Assembly (NCBI RefSeq): GCF_023983475.1
Contig: NZ_CP092713.1
Location: 1,178,001 to 1,242,000, forward strand
DNA: 64,000 bases
Source: Aliivibrio fischeri ATCC 7744 = JCM 18803 = DSM 507
GTDB taxonomy: Bacteria > Pseudomonadota > Gammaproteobacteria > Enterobacterales > Vibrionaceae
Direction of reading: 5' to 3'
Of this stretch, positions 35,997-44,468 are shown piece after piece. The notes under the pieces are model-generated. The model did not search any database. It saw only the letters and a program-made list of their open reading frames with translations, and was not told the DNA's origin. The first letter of the stretch is position 1. Each line of letters opens with the position of its first letter. The translations under genes were made by a program, and so were the position numbers.

Positions 35997-37100
35997 ATGG
36001 AAAAATACATTGGTTTAATGTCTGGAACCAGTTTGGATGGTGTGGATGCCGTCATCGTTGAGACTAACGGTACAACAATCAATCTACTTGGTCATGCTGA
36101 TTATCCTATGGATCCACAACTAAAAGCGGATTTACTTGCTGTATGCACGGGACAACAAACCAATTTAAAAGTGGTTGGTGAAATAGATCATCGTCTTGGT
36201 CATCTTTTTGCCGATGCAACTCTTCATTTACTGAGTACTTTACATATTGCCCCTTCTGACATCACAGCGATTGGCAGCCATGGTCAAACGGTGTTTCACT
36301 CACCTGACGCAGAATACCCTTTCACTATGCAACTTGGTGATAGCAATATTATTGCTGCAAAAACAGGGATTGATACGGTTGCCGATTTTCGTAGAAAAGA
36401 CATGGCATTAGGAGGCCAAGGTGCTCCTTTAGTTCCTGCTTTTCATAACACCTTATTTGGAAAGCCAGACAGCACCAATGTAATTCTAAATATTGGCGGT
36501 ATCTCTAATATCTCTATTTTACAAAAAAACTCTCCTGTTATTGGTTATGACACGGGTCCTGGCAATATGTTGATGGACTCATGGATTACTGAACATAAAG
36601 GGGAAAGTTACGATAAAGATGGCGCATGGGCTCGTTCTGGTCAAATTATTGATGAACTGCTCAACCAACTAAAAACACACGATTATTTTGCACGCCCATA
36701 CCCGAAAAGCACTGGACGAGAGCTATTTAATTTAGATTGGTTTGCACAATACATCGAAAATAAACCGTATCAACCACAAGATGTCCAAGCAACACTATTA
36801 GAATTCACCGTGACAACTATTGTTGATCAAGTGATCCGATTCCAAGTTGGCAATGACACTAAGCTATTAGTCTGTGGTGGCGGAGCTCATAACCAGTTTT
36901 TAATGGAGCGTCTGCAACATCATTTACCTAATTGGGCAGTTTCCACCACTAACGACTACAATGTAGATAGTGACAATATGGAAGCAATGGCCTTTGCATG
37001 GCTTGCTCATCAAAGAATTCATGACTTGCCAAGTAATGAACCTGATGTGACAGGTGCTTCTCGTTATGCGAGTTTAGGTGTAATCTACCCGGCTAATTAA
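35997..37100 (+). CDS. anmK: Anhydro-N-acetylmuramic acid kinase AnmK
   Basis: A 367-residue ASKHA-fold kinase that opens and phosphorylates anhydroMurNAc to MurNAc-6-phosphate. MEKYIGLMSGTSLDGVDAV at the start is the ATP-binding phosphate-1 motif. GSHGQTVFHSP, VADFRRKDMALGGQGAPLVP, NIGGISNIS and GYDTGPGNMLMD (substrate and catalytic Asp) follow, and VCGGGAHN is the adenosine motif. It works directly after NagZ, whose gene is divergent. The next gene starts 34 bp downstream. Confidence 0.95.
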   Translation: MEKYIGLMSGTSLDGVDAVIVETNGTTINLLGHADYPMDPQLKADLLAVCTGQQTNLKVVGEIDHRLGHLFADATLHLLSTLHIAPSDITAIGSHGQTVFHSPDAEYPFTMQLGDSNIIAAKTGIDTVADFRRKDMALGGQGAPLVPAFHNTLFGKPDSTNVILNIGGISNISILQKNSPVIGYDTGPGNMLMDSWITEHKGESYDKDGAWARSGQIIDELLNQLKTHDYFARPYPKSTGRELFNLDWFAQYIENKPYQPQDVQATLLEFTVTTIVDQVIRFQVGNDTKLLVCGGGAHNQFLMERLQHHLPNWAVSTTNDYNVDSDNMEAMAFAWLAHQRIHDLPSNEPDVTGASRYASLGVIYPAN

Positions 37101-37134
37101 AACCAATAAAAACAATTAAGAACTTGCTTATATT

Positions 37135-38001
37135 ATGCATATTTCAGCTCAACTACAGCCACTTTGGCGCAGCACAAAATCATCAGAATCATGCCATTCT
37201 TTAAAAGACCAATTGGCGTGGCTGCATGATGCTGACGATAACTTTAAATTTAAAGCAATAAATCAAGACAAACTGGATGATAAGCACCAGCCTCTTAATA
37301 CTTGGTTATCCGCTAACTTAACTCAGGCTATTGAGTTATTTTCAAAGAAAACAGAAGTTAATCATAATGTTGCGGCCTCTATGTGGCTAAAATCGTTTAA
37401 CAACCAATTCTTCACCAGTTTGGTGGCGCTTCGTTTAAAGTTTAATCGAGTTCCTGTTATTCAATTTAATGATATTTTCATTTCCACTCCTAACGGAGAA
37501 AAAATAAAGTCCTTACAAATCAATAATAATTGTCATTTTGTTTGCTTAGATGATGATCCGTTAGCAACAAGTTCACAATCAACGGTAGTAGCAAGCCATG
37601 AACAACTGGATGACGCTTTTACTCACCTCATCCAGCAAATTGGAGGTGGTTTAAGTGTATTATTTGAAAAAGAACGATTAAAACACCGTCCATTTTGGGG
37701 AAGTATTTCACTAGCTGTCAGTGTCTTCTTCATGCGTTTAACCGAAAAAGGACTTTCTGCGGATCTTGCTAAACAAATACTCCCTAACGCACAGCAATGG
37801 TTATCTAATATCATGCCTGATATAGGGAAAGATCTTGCGCATATTCATGTAGCAGAAAAAAAAGAACGAGCCATTTTGTACATTCAGCGTGAAACTTGTT
37901 GTTTAAAATATAAAATCGACGGCAAGAAAAAATGCGCGACCTGTCACCTATTATCTGATGAAGAACGAATCAAGAAAATCAGTAAACGTATCCCTTCATA
38001 A
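37135..38001 (+). CDS. Siderophore ferric iron reductase, FhuF-like
   Basis: A 288-residue cytoplasmic protein. The C-terminus has the 2Fe-2S ligand pattern of FhuF-type reductases: ETCCLKYKIDGKKKCATC, i.e. CC-x10-C-x2-C, near residue 265. The N-terminal part (WLKSFNNQFFTSLVALRL) matches the family loosely. Such enzymes reduce ferric siderophore to free the iron. It follows anmK by 34 bp without an obvious promoter, ribosome binding site or Fur box, and no siderophore synthesis or uptake gene lies in this window. Family by motif; substrate unknown. Confidence 0.75.
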   Translation: MHISAQLQPLWRSTKSSESCHSLKDQLAWLHDADDNFKFKAINQDKLDDKHQPLNTWLSANLTQAIELFSKKTEVNHNVAASMWLKSFNNQFFTSLVALRLKFNRVPVIQFNDIFISTPNGEKIKSLQINNNCHFVCLDDDPLATSSQSTVVASHEQLDDAFTHLIQQIGGGLSVLFEKERLKHRPFWGSISLAVSVFFMRLTEKGLSADLAKQILPNAQQWLSNIMPDIGKDLAHIHVAEKKERAILYIQRETCCLKYKIDGKKKCATCHLLSDEERIKKISKRIPS

Positions 38002-38132
38002 TCCTTTCTCCTACCAATGTGTCATCTCAACTCTGTCACACAGATGACACATTAGTTTTATAAATATTAAATAAAACTTACATTAATCCTTAATATGAGT
38101 TTTCTATCTTAGATCCCAAGCAAATAACTAGG

Positions 38133-38151
38133 CCAAAACGGGGTGTTTTGG
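38133..38151 (+). promoter_or_regulatory. Hairpin in the porin leader
   Basis: CCAAAAC - GGGGT - GTTTTGG, 24 nt before the porin ATG. No T run follows, so it is not a terminator; it could shape mRNA stability or bind a regulator. Confidence 0.4.
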
Positions 38152-38174
38152 TTAATTTAAAGGTATGGAATCTA

Positions 38175-39098
38175 ATGAAAAAATTACTACTATCAACGGC
38201 TATCGTTTCATCTTTTGTATCAACTCCTCTTTTAGCAGCAACGGTTTACGATCAAGATGACACTCAATTAAAAGTTGGTGGCAGAGCCGAAGCACGAGCA
38301 AATATTTCTGATAATAATGAATCAGCAACCGAGAGCTCGTTTCAAGATAAGAGCCGTGCACGCATCAATTTAAAAGGTAAAACCAAGATCAATGAAGATT
38401 TAGGTGCGTTTGGTACTTATGAAGTCGAAATTGCTGATGGGAAAAACAATCTAGTGAATACCCGTTATCTATTTGCTGGTCTAAGTACTGCCTTTGGCAA
38501 TTTCTCATACGGACAGCAAGATTCTGCACAAGTAATGCTTACTGATTACACCGATATTTTAGCTACATTTGGTGGTGATGCTGCAGACTTAACGGATGGT
38601 AACAAAGATAAACGTGAAAATAACTTTGTATACTCTGGTGAATTTGATGCTTTAACCGTGCAAGCAAACTACATTGCGAGTAATACCAAGAAAAGTGATA
38701 GCTTTGGCCTATCTGGCATGTATGCCCTACCAATTGGCTTAGATTTGGGGTTAGGTTATACCTCTGGTGAACAAGCAGGGCTAGATGCCGACCAAATTAA
38801 CCTTGCCCTTCGCTACACACTTGATGCGTTCATGGTTTCAGGTTTATTCACAACAGGTGAAATCGACAAGATCGATGCTACCGGTTACGAACTCGCCGCC
38901 GCTTATAAAATGGATAAATGGGTGTTCCAAGGCGTTTATAACTACCAAGAAGTTGATAGCAAAGACACTGAAAACAACGTTGCTATTGAAGCTATCTACA
39001 AACTAAACAAAAGTTTCCGCACATATGCAGGATACAAATTTGAACAAATTGATGATTTAGATGATCAAATTCAATTTGGTCTACGTTACGATTTCTAA
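38175..39098 (+). CDS. Gram-negative general porin
   Basis: A 307-residue outer-membrane porin. The ATG at 38175 gives a clean signal peptide (MKKLLLSTAIVSSFVSTPLLAA); an upstream in-frame ATG at 38148 lies in the leader hairpin and is rejected. The mature part starts TVYDQDDTQLKVGGRAEARA, contains FAGLSTAFGNFSYGQQDS (loop 3/barrel region) and ends QIQFGLRYDF with the C-terminal phenylalanine needed for barrel assembly. It is short compared with OmpU/OmpC (~330-350), so it is a distinct small porin. It is followed by a strong terminator. Confidence 0.9.
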   Translation: MKKLLLSTAIVSSFVSTPLLAATVYDQDDTQLKVGGRAEARANISDNNESATESSFQDKSRARINLKGKTKINEDLGAFGTYEVEIADGKNNLVNTRYLFAGLSTAFGNFSYGQQDSAQVMLTDYTDILATFGGDAADLTDGNKDKRENNFVYSGEFDALTVQANYIASNTKKSDSFGLSGMYALPIGLDLGLGYTSGEQAGLDADQINLALRYTLDAFMVSGLFTTGEIDKIDATGYELAAAYKMDKWVFQGVYNYQEVDSKDTENNVAIEAIYKLNKSFRTYAGYKFEQIDDLDDQIQFGLRYDF

Positions 39099-39139
39099 GT
39101 TTTATGAATTTTAGCACTCTGGGTGGAGGGCTAAAATCA

Positions 39140-39174
39140 AATCCGAAATGGCTTAATCGCTGTTTCGGATTTTC
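39140..39174 (+). terminator. Terminator after the porin gene
   Basis: AATCCGAAA (39140-39148) pairs with TTTCGGATT (39163-39171), then TTCT. Preceded by 40 nt of spacer. Confidence 0.8.
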
Positions 39175-39243
39175 TATTTTGCATATACCCAGAACCGAAT
39201 TTCTGCTATAACGTACTCTTAAATCACTATTATATGGTTAATC

Positions 39244-39480
39244 ATGAAATTACTTGTTCGCAATCTTCCTCGTACTATGTCTGAATTTGAACTACGTGAA
39301 ATGTTTAAAAAACACGGAGAATTTAAATACTGCAAAATAGTATTAGACGAAATTACAGGTGAATCAAAAGGATTTGGTTTTGTTGAAATGCTTGACGAAG
39401 AAGAAGCATTAGCAGCAATCGCCGCTGAAGATGGCAAAAAGTTTGGTAAACTTAAAATCCGCGTAAAAGCAGCTGAATAA
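39244..39480 (+). CDS. Single RRM-domain RNA-binding protein
   Basis: A 78-residue protein that is only an RNA recognition motif. RNP2 is KLLVRNLP at the N-terminus and RNP1 is SKGFGFVEM at about residues 40-48, with the aromatic residues that stack on RNA present. Such small RRM proteins occur in cyanobacteria and some gammaproteobacteria, including Vibrio, and are often cold-related. The target RNA is unknown. It is its own transcription unit with a short AT-rich upstream region. Confidence 0.9.
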   Translation: MKLLVRNLPRTMSEFELREMFKKHGEFKYCKIVLDEITGESKGFGFVEMLDEEEALAAIAAEDGKKFGKLKIRVKAAE

Positions 39481-39615
39481 TCATTTGCTTTTGTCAATGA
39501 CCATCAATCGCTATTCATCCATTAATGGTCATTGGTATTGCTGTGGTTTGATATAATATCGAACCACGCACTCTTCTTTACCCCCTATTCATTTGCTTTC
39601 AAATATAAAACTATT

Positions 39616-41316
39616 ATGCCTATCTCCAATCCTTGTTTTACTTCATTTACTCAATCTATCGACGGTTATACACTTCCTGAAAAATTCACTTTCCCTTTTT
39701 GTTATGAACCACATCCTTTATGTGAACTTGCAGCAGAAGAGTTACAACGTCACTTAGAAACACAACAAGAATGGCATCATAATTTCGGCCTATCTGGTGA
39801 TAAAAGCAATGCGATTGGTAAAATGTTTGGCGTATTATTAGTGAAAGCACCAACGGGTGAAATTGGCTATTTATCCGCATTCTCAGGCAAAGTAGCTGAC
39901 AGTAATCATCTCCCTCATTTTGTACCACCTGTATTTGATATGCTGGAAGAAGACGGTTTTTTCAAAACTGAACTTGCAGAAATCACAGAGATCAATGCAA
40001 CAATTAAACAGCTCGAAGCTAATCCACAATTATCTCACTTAACGACCTCTATCCAATCCGAAACTAATGCGTCACTACAACAGATAGAAATTCAACGCCA
40101 AGTAATGATTGAAGGGCGAAAATCTCGTAAAGCACAACGAGCTGCGGCTGAAATCACAGCTCAAGATGGTACGCAAAAAAGCGCAGATGAATTAGAACAA
40201 CTCAAAGTGGCACTTGGCAAAGAAAGTGTTAAAGAAAAAAATACCTTACGCGATATTAAATTCATGTGGGATGAAAAAATAAGCGCCCTTCAATGCCAAC
40301 TTAATGAATTAGAAGATGCACTTAATGAATTAAAAACCAAGCGAAAAAATTTATCTAACGGATTACAAAAGAAACTGTTTCAACAATACAAGTTTTTAAA
40401 TACCCATGGTATTGAGAAAGATCTTAACGATATTTTCAAAGATACACCAAACCAGATCCCACCAGCCGGTTCTGGCGAATGTGCTGCACCTAAATTACTT
40501 CAATATGCCTTTGCACATAGTTTCACACCACTTGCACTGGCGGAGTTTTGGTGGGGCATTGCTCCAAAATCTGAAATCCGCCAACATAAAAAATTCTATG
40601 CATCATGTCAGAGTAAATGCCAGCCAATTTTAGGCCATATGCTTGATGGAATAGAAATGGACGATAACCCATTGCTTATTAACCCAGCAGAAGGGAAAGA
40701 TCTTGAAATCGTCTATGAAGATGAATTTATGGTTGTAGTAAATAAACCAGCCGATTTTTTATCTGTTCCAGGTAAAAACATCCAAGATTCGGTTTATGCA
40801 CGTATACAACAGCGTTACCCTGATGCGACAGGTGGGTTAATCATTCATCGCTTAGATATGGCAACATCTGGATTACTGGTTTTAGGCCTGACCCCAAAAG
40901 CGCACAAACGCTTACAACAACAATTTATTAATCGTACGGTAGAAAAGCGCTACACAGCTCTGCTTGATGGAATTTTAGAACAAGATGAAGGGCTGATTAC
41001 TTTGCCTATGCGTGGTGATTTATATGATCGTCCTCGCCAACTGGTGTGTTTTGAGCATGGTAAACCTGCAGAAACCACCTACCAAGTGATTGAGCGTAAA
41101 GAGAATAAAACCAAAGTTTATCTTTATCCTAAAACAGGTCGAACTCATCAACTTAGAGTACATTGTGCTCATTATCTTGGTTTAAATATGCCAATTACAG
41201 GTGATGGTTTATATGGAAAAAAAGCAAATCGCTTACATTTACATGCAGGTTATTTGTCGTTAATTCATCCTATCACTAAAGAATCGATGGAATTTAATGT
41301 CGAAGCGGAATTTTAA
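39616..41316 (+). CDS. RluA-family pseudouridine synthase with long N-terminal extension (copy 1)
   Basis: A 566-residue protein starting at ATG 39616; the in-frame ATG at 39532 is in an AT-rich stretch without a ribosome binding site. The C-terminal ~220 residues form an RluA catalytic domain: VVVNKPADFLSVPG, HRLDMATSGLLVL with catalytic Asp414, and YPKTGRTHQLRVH. The N-terminal ~340 residues are unusual: an acidic FCYEPHPLCELAAEEL start, a long coiled coil (~130-250) and a region with three or more conserved Cys (SGECAAPKLLQYAF, SCQSKCQPILGHML). It probably modifies rRNA or tRNA. A paralogue starts 5 nt later. Confidence 0.88.
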   Translation: MPISNPCFTSFTQSIDGYTLPEKFTFPFCYEPHPLCELAAEELQRHLETQQEWHHNFGLSGDKSNAIGKMFGVLLVKAPTGEIGYLSAFSGKVADSNHLPHFVPPVFDMLEEDGFFKTELAEITEINATIKQLEANPQLSHLTTSIQSETNASLQQIEIQRQVMIEGRKSRKAQRAAAEITAQDGTQKSADELEQLKVALGKESVKEKNTLRDIKFMWDEKISALQCQLNELEDALNELKTKRKNLSNGLQKKLFQQYKFLNTHGIEKDLNDIFKDTPNQIPPAGSGECAAPKLLQYAFAHSFTPLALAEFWWGIAPKSEIRQHKKFYASCQSKCQPILGHMLDGIEMDDNPLLINPAEGKDLEIVYEDEFMVVVNKPADFLSVPGKNIQDSVYARIQQRYPDATGGLIIHRLDMATSGLLVLGLTPKAHKRLQQQFINRTVEKRYTALLDGILEQDEGLITLPMRGDLYDRPRQLVCFEHGKPAETTYQVIERKENKTKVYLYPKTGRTHQLRVHCAHYLGLNMPITGDGLYGKKANRLHLHAGYLSLIHPITKESMEFNVEAEF

Positions 41317-41320
41317 TGTC

Positions 41321-43027
41321 ATGTGTAACAATACATTAGCCCACAAATTTATTCGTTTATCCGATAATATTGATGGTATTGCTCTGCCTCAACATTTTAC
41401 GTTCCCGTATTATTATTCACCTCACCCATTAGCAAGATTAGCAATGGATGATCTGCAACTCTATTTAGATACTCAAAGTGAGTGGCAACACGACTTTACT
41501 GCTAACGGAAAAATGTTTGGTGTATTGGTAGTTAAAAACCAACATGACGAGATTGGTTATCTTGCTTCTTTTGCCACTCAAGATGCAGATAAACGACCAG
41601 AATTAGAGCACACTCCTAATTTTTTTGTTGATGCTATTTTTGATAAAACGAATCACGATTCTCTTTGTTCTCAGCAAAGAACAGAGTTACAACATCTAAA
41701 AAGTCATATTCATCAATTAAAAAATGACCCAGCGTTTATTGACCTAAAAGAAAAGCTGTCCGTTAATCAACAGCAAGCTGAACATGAAATCACCCAGTTT
41801 CAACAGGCTATGGCTGACGCTAAAAAGCAACGTAAGCGACAACGTGCAGAGGCAGAGTCAAAACCCCTATCACCTCTAACTCCTGATGATTTAAGTGCTC
41901 TTATCTCTGAGCTAGGAAACCAAAGTAGTCGAGAAAAAAGAGCATTTAAACAATTAAAGCAAGATTGGCAAAACACGCTTTTGACGCTCTCTACTCAATA
42001 CAACGAAAATGAGTATCGCATTTCACAAGCGAAATTAGCGTATGATAATTTAGTACAACAACTTCATATTGATGCACTAAAAGCAACGCAATTTCTTAAT
42101 TCTAATGGCGTAACTAAAAGCCTGTTTGACTTATTTAAGCACAGTGATTCAGACCAACTGAAACAAGAGTCTATTGCCAATTCCAGTGAACAAAACTGCC
42201 CTAAACTTTTACAAGCTGCGTTTACATTGGGTTATACGCCTTTAGCCTTAGGAGAATTTTGGTGGGGAGCGTCTCCTTATGATCAAATTCGCCAACATAA
42301 AAACCTTTATCCGGTATGCCAAAGTAAATGCTTTGAAATTCTAGAGCACATGCTTGAAGGAATAAGCACAGACGACAGCCCATTAGAGCAAACTCCGTCT
42401 TATGATAAAGAATTAGAGATCGTATATGAAGACGATGTGCTTGTTGTCGTCAATAAGCCCGCCGAGTTTTTATCCGTATCTGGAAAATACATTTCAGATT
42501 CTGTTCATGCTCGTATTCAAGCTCGTTACCCTAACGCAACAGGACCATTGATTGTTCATCGTTTAGATATGTCGACCTCTGGTTTATTGGTTCTTACATT
42601 AACTGCTGAATCGAATAAACAGGTTCAAAAACAATTTATCGAACGTACGGTTGAAAAGCGTTATACCGCATTACTTGAAGGTAATATTGAAACCGATAAT
42701 GGGACGATTAATTTACCATTAACAGGTGATATGGAAGATCGTCCTCGCCAAATGGTCAGCCATAAAAGTGGCCGTAAAGCAAAAACACACTACCAACTCA
42801 TAGCTCAAGAAGGCAAACGAACCAAAGTGCATCTTTACCCACATACGGGGCGAACGCATCAATTGCGTGTTCATTGCGCTCATCAAGCGGGATTAAATAC
42901 CCCTATTGTGGGTGATGATTTGTATGGTTTTAAAGCAGATAGGCTGCATTTACATGCTGGATATTTAAAATTCAAACACCCGACAACCAATGAGACGGTT
43001 GAATTCTCGTGCCCTGAAGATTTCTAA
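41321..43027 (+). CDS. RluA-family pseudouridine synthase with long N-terminal extension (copy 2)
   Basis: A 568-residue paralogue of the preceding gene with the same order: FPYYYSPHPLARLAMDDL, a coiled coil, the Cys region (NCPKLLQAAFTLG, VCQSKCFEILEHML) and the RluA domain with VVVNKPAEFLSVSG, HRLDMSTSGLLVL (catalytic Asp416) and YPHTGRTHQLRVH. The ATG at 41321 follows the stop of copy 1 by 4 nt (TAATGTCATG), so they are one operon, likely translationally coupled. The paralogues are diverged throughout, including the N-terminal part, so the duplication is not recent. Targets unknown. Confidence 0.87.
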   Translation: MCNNTLAHKFIRLSDNIDGIALPQHFTFPYYYSPHPLARLAMDDLQLYLDTQSEWQHDFTANGKMFGVLVVKNQHDEIGYLASFATQDADKRPELEHTPNFFVDAIFDKTNHDSLCSQQRTELQHLKSHIHQLKNDPAFIDLKEKLSVNQQQAEHEITQFQQAMADAKKQRKRQRAEAESKPLSPLTPDDLSALISELGNQSSREKRAFKQLKQDWQNTLLTLSTQYNENEYRISQAKLAYDNLVQQLHIDALKATQFLNSNGVTKSLFDLFKHSDSDQLKQESIANSSEQNCPKLLQAAFTLGYTPLALGEFWWGASPYDQIRQHKNLYPVCQSKCFEILEHMLEGISTDDSPLEQTPSYDKELEIVYEDDVLVVVNKPAEFLSVSGKYISDSVHARIQARYPNATGPLIVHRLDMSTSGLLVLTLTAESNKQVQKQFIERTVEKRYTALLEGNIETDNGTINLPLTGDMEDRPRQMVSHKSGRKAKTHYQLIAQEGKRTKVHLYPHTGRTHQLRVHCAHQAGLNTPIVGDDLYGFKADRLHLHAGYLKFKHPTTNETVEFSCPEDF

Positions 43028-43070
43028 CCGATAATGCTTTACCTATTTTTGTCTTCTAACTGCATAAAAT

Positions 43071-43098
43071 AACCCACCATAAAGAGAAATGTTGGGTT
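43071..43098 (+). terminator. Weak hairpin after the pseudouridine synthase pair
   Basis: AACCCACC and GTTGGGTT form a stem with one mismatch; no strong T run follows. Confidence 0.4.
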
Positions 43099-43213
43099 AT
43101 CCCTTTCATTACTGCATTAATATATTGCATTTATTTATAAAGAGGTTAATTTAGTCCTCCTTATCAACACCGCAAACACAGTGCCTTTTCACTTTGTCTG
43201 ATGAATTAACATT

Positions 43214-44311
43214 ATGTATGACTACAAACCACGAATAGACTACGCTTTACTTGCTGCAATTTTAGTATTAATTGTGCTTGGCTCTTTAACCGTTTGGAGC
43301 GCAAGTGGTTTTAGTGAACCTATGTTAGAGCGTCACTTAGTACGAGCAATGATCGCCATTGGTTGTATTGTCGTAATGTCAGGCATATCCCCTATGCATT
43401 ATCAACGCTCAGCACCTTTTCTATATGGGCTAGCTGTTGTTCTTCTCATTGGTGTAATTATTGCTGGAGATAGTACTAACGGCTCACAACGTTGGCTGGT
43501 AATAGGACCAATCCGATTTCAACCTTCCGAATTAGTTAAAGTTGCAATTCCTCTCATGGTTGCCTGGATACTAGCAGCAGAAGCAACACGTCCTGATTTA
43601 AAAAAAATAGGGATTTGTTTGCTCGTTACTGCTGTGCCTGCTGGTTTAATTTTTATTCAACCCGATCTTGATGGTGCCATTTTTACTGTTATATACGCTC
43701 TCTTTGTCCTGTATTTCGCCGGTATGAGTTGGAAAATCATAGGTTCTTTTCTAGCAACCGTAGCGACTGCCGTCCCGCTTTTATGGATATTCGTTATGGA
43801 AGCGTATCAGAAAAAGCGTGTTACTCAGTTTCTTGACCCTGAGTCGGATCCGCTTGGTGCAGGCTACCAAATTATTCAATCTTTAATTGCTATTGGCTCT
43901 GGCGGGCTACGTGGTAAAGGTTGGATGAATGCGACACAAGGACATCTGGGGTTTATTCCTGAAAGTCACACTGACTTCATTTTTTCTACTTATGCAGAAG
44001 AATGGGGATTTTTCGGCTGTGCTCTACTGTTATCACTGTATTTATTCATCACTGGACGCGTAATTTGGTTAGCTTATCAAAGCGAAAGTACCTTTACTCG
44101 TTTGGTGAGTAGTACCTTTGCATTAAGCTTCTTCTTATATGCTTTCATTAATATGGGCATGGTAAGTGGTTTACTTCCTGTAATGGGTAGTCCACTTCCA
44201 TTTTTCAGTTATGGTGGTACAGCAATGATAACCCAAGGTATTTGCTTTGGTATTGTCATGTCATTGTGTTTATACAAACCATACAAACCAAACCGCCCAG
44301 ATAGAATCTAA
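43214..44311 (+). CDS. RodA/FtsW-type SEDS glycosyltransferase (solitary RodA paralogue)
   Basis: A 365-residue membrane protein of the SEDS family, which polymerise glycan strands of peptidoglycan. About ten helices are visible. Family motifs are QRWLVIGPIRFQPSELVKVA, a QPDLDGA variant of the usual QPDLGTA near residue 150, QSLIAIGSGGLRGKGW, FIPESHTDFIFSTYAEEWG (with the Asp thought to be catalytic) and GSPLPFFSYGGTAM. Size and ends fit RodA better than FtsW. No penicillin-binding protein partner (mrdA) or rlpA lies nearby, so this is probably an extra RodA rather than the one in the mrd operon. Confidence 0.85.
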   Translation: MYDYKPRIDYALLAAILVLIVLGSLTVWSASGFSEPMLERHLVRAMIAIGCIVVMSGISPMHYQRSAPFLYGLAVVLLIGVIIAGDSTNGSQRWLVIGPIRFQPSELVKVAIPLMVAWILAAEATRPDLKKIGICLLVTAVPAGLIFIQPDLDGAIFTVIYALFVLYFAGMSWKIIGSFLATVATAVPLLWIFVMEAYQKKRVTQFLDPESDPLGAGYQIIQSLIAIGSGGLRGKGWMNATQGHLGFIPESHTDFIFSTYAEEWGFFGCALLLSLYLFITGRVIWLAYQSESTFTRLVSSTFALSFFLYAFINMGMVSGLLPVMGSPLPFFSYGGTAMITQGICFGIVMSLCLYKPYKPNRPDRI

Positions 44312-44357
44312 GGCTATTTTTCTTTGTCATAAATCGTTCATTATTCATCCACTTGAA

Positions 44358-44434
44358 TTATGAACTTTTTATGACAGTGAATGTTTATAGTGACATTATC
44401 AATAACTTGGCATAATCTCGATCTTTCCCGTCAC
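44358..44434. promoter_or_regulatory. Upstream block of gltS copy 2, shared with dedA
   Basis: Matches 45750-45826 over about 75 bp: TATGAACTTTTTATGACAGT is identical (44360-44379), followed by similar TAGTGAC-TTATCAAT and TCTCGA...GTCACA parts. On the minus strand it contains CTGTCAT-AAAA-AGTTCAT, which resembles a Pho box (two CTGTCAT-like repeats 4 bp apart). Likely a promoter with a common regulator; which one is inference. Confidence 0.5.
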
Positions 44435-44468
44435 ACCTCTTGGTTTGATATATTTATTTCGAGCTATT

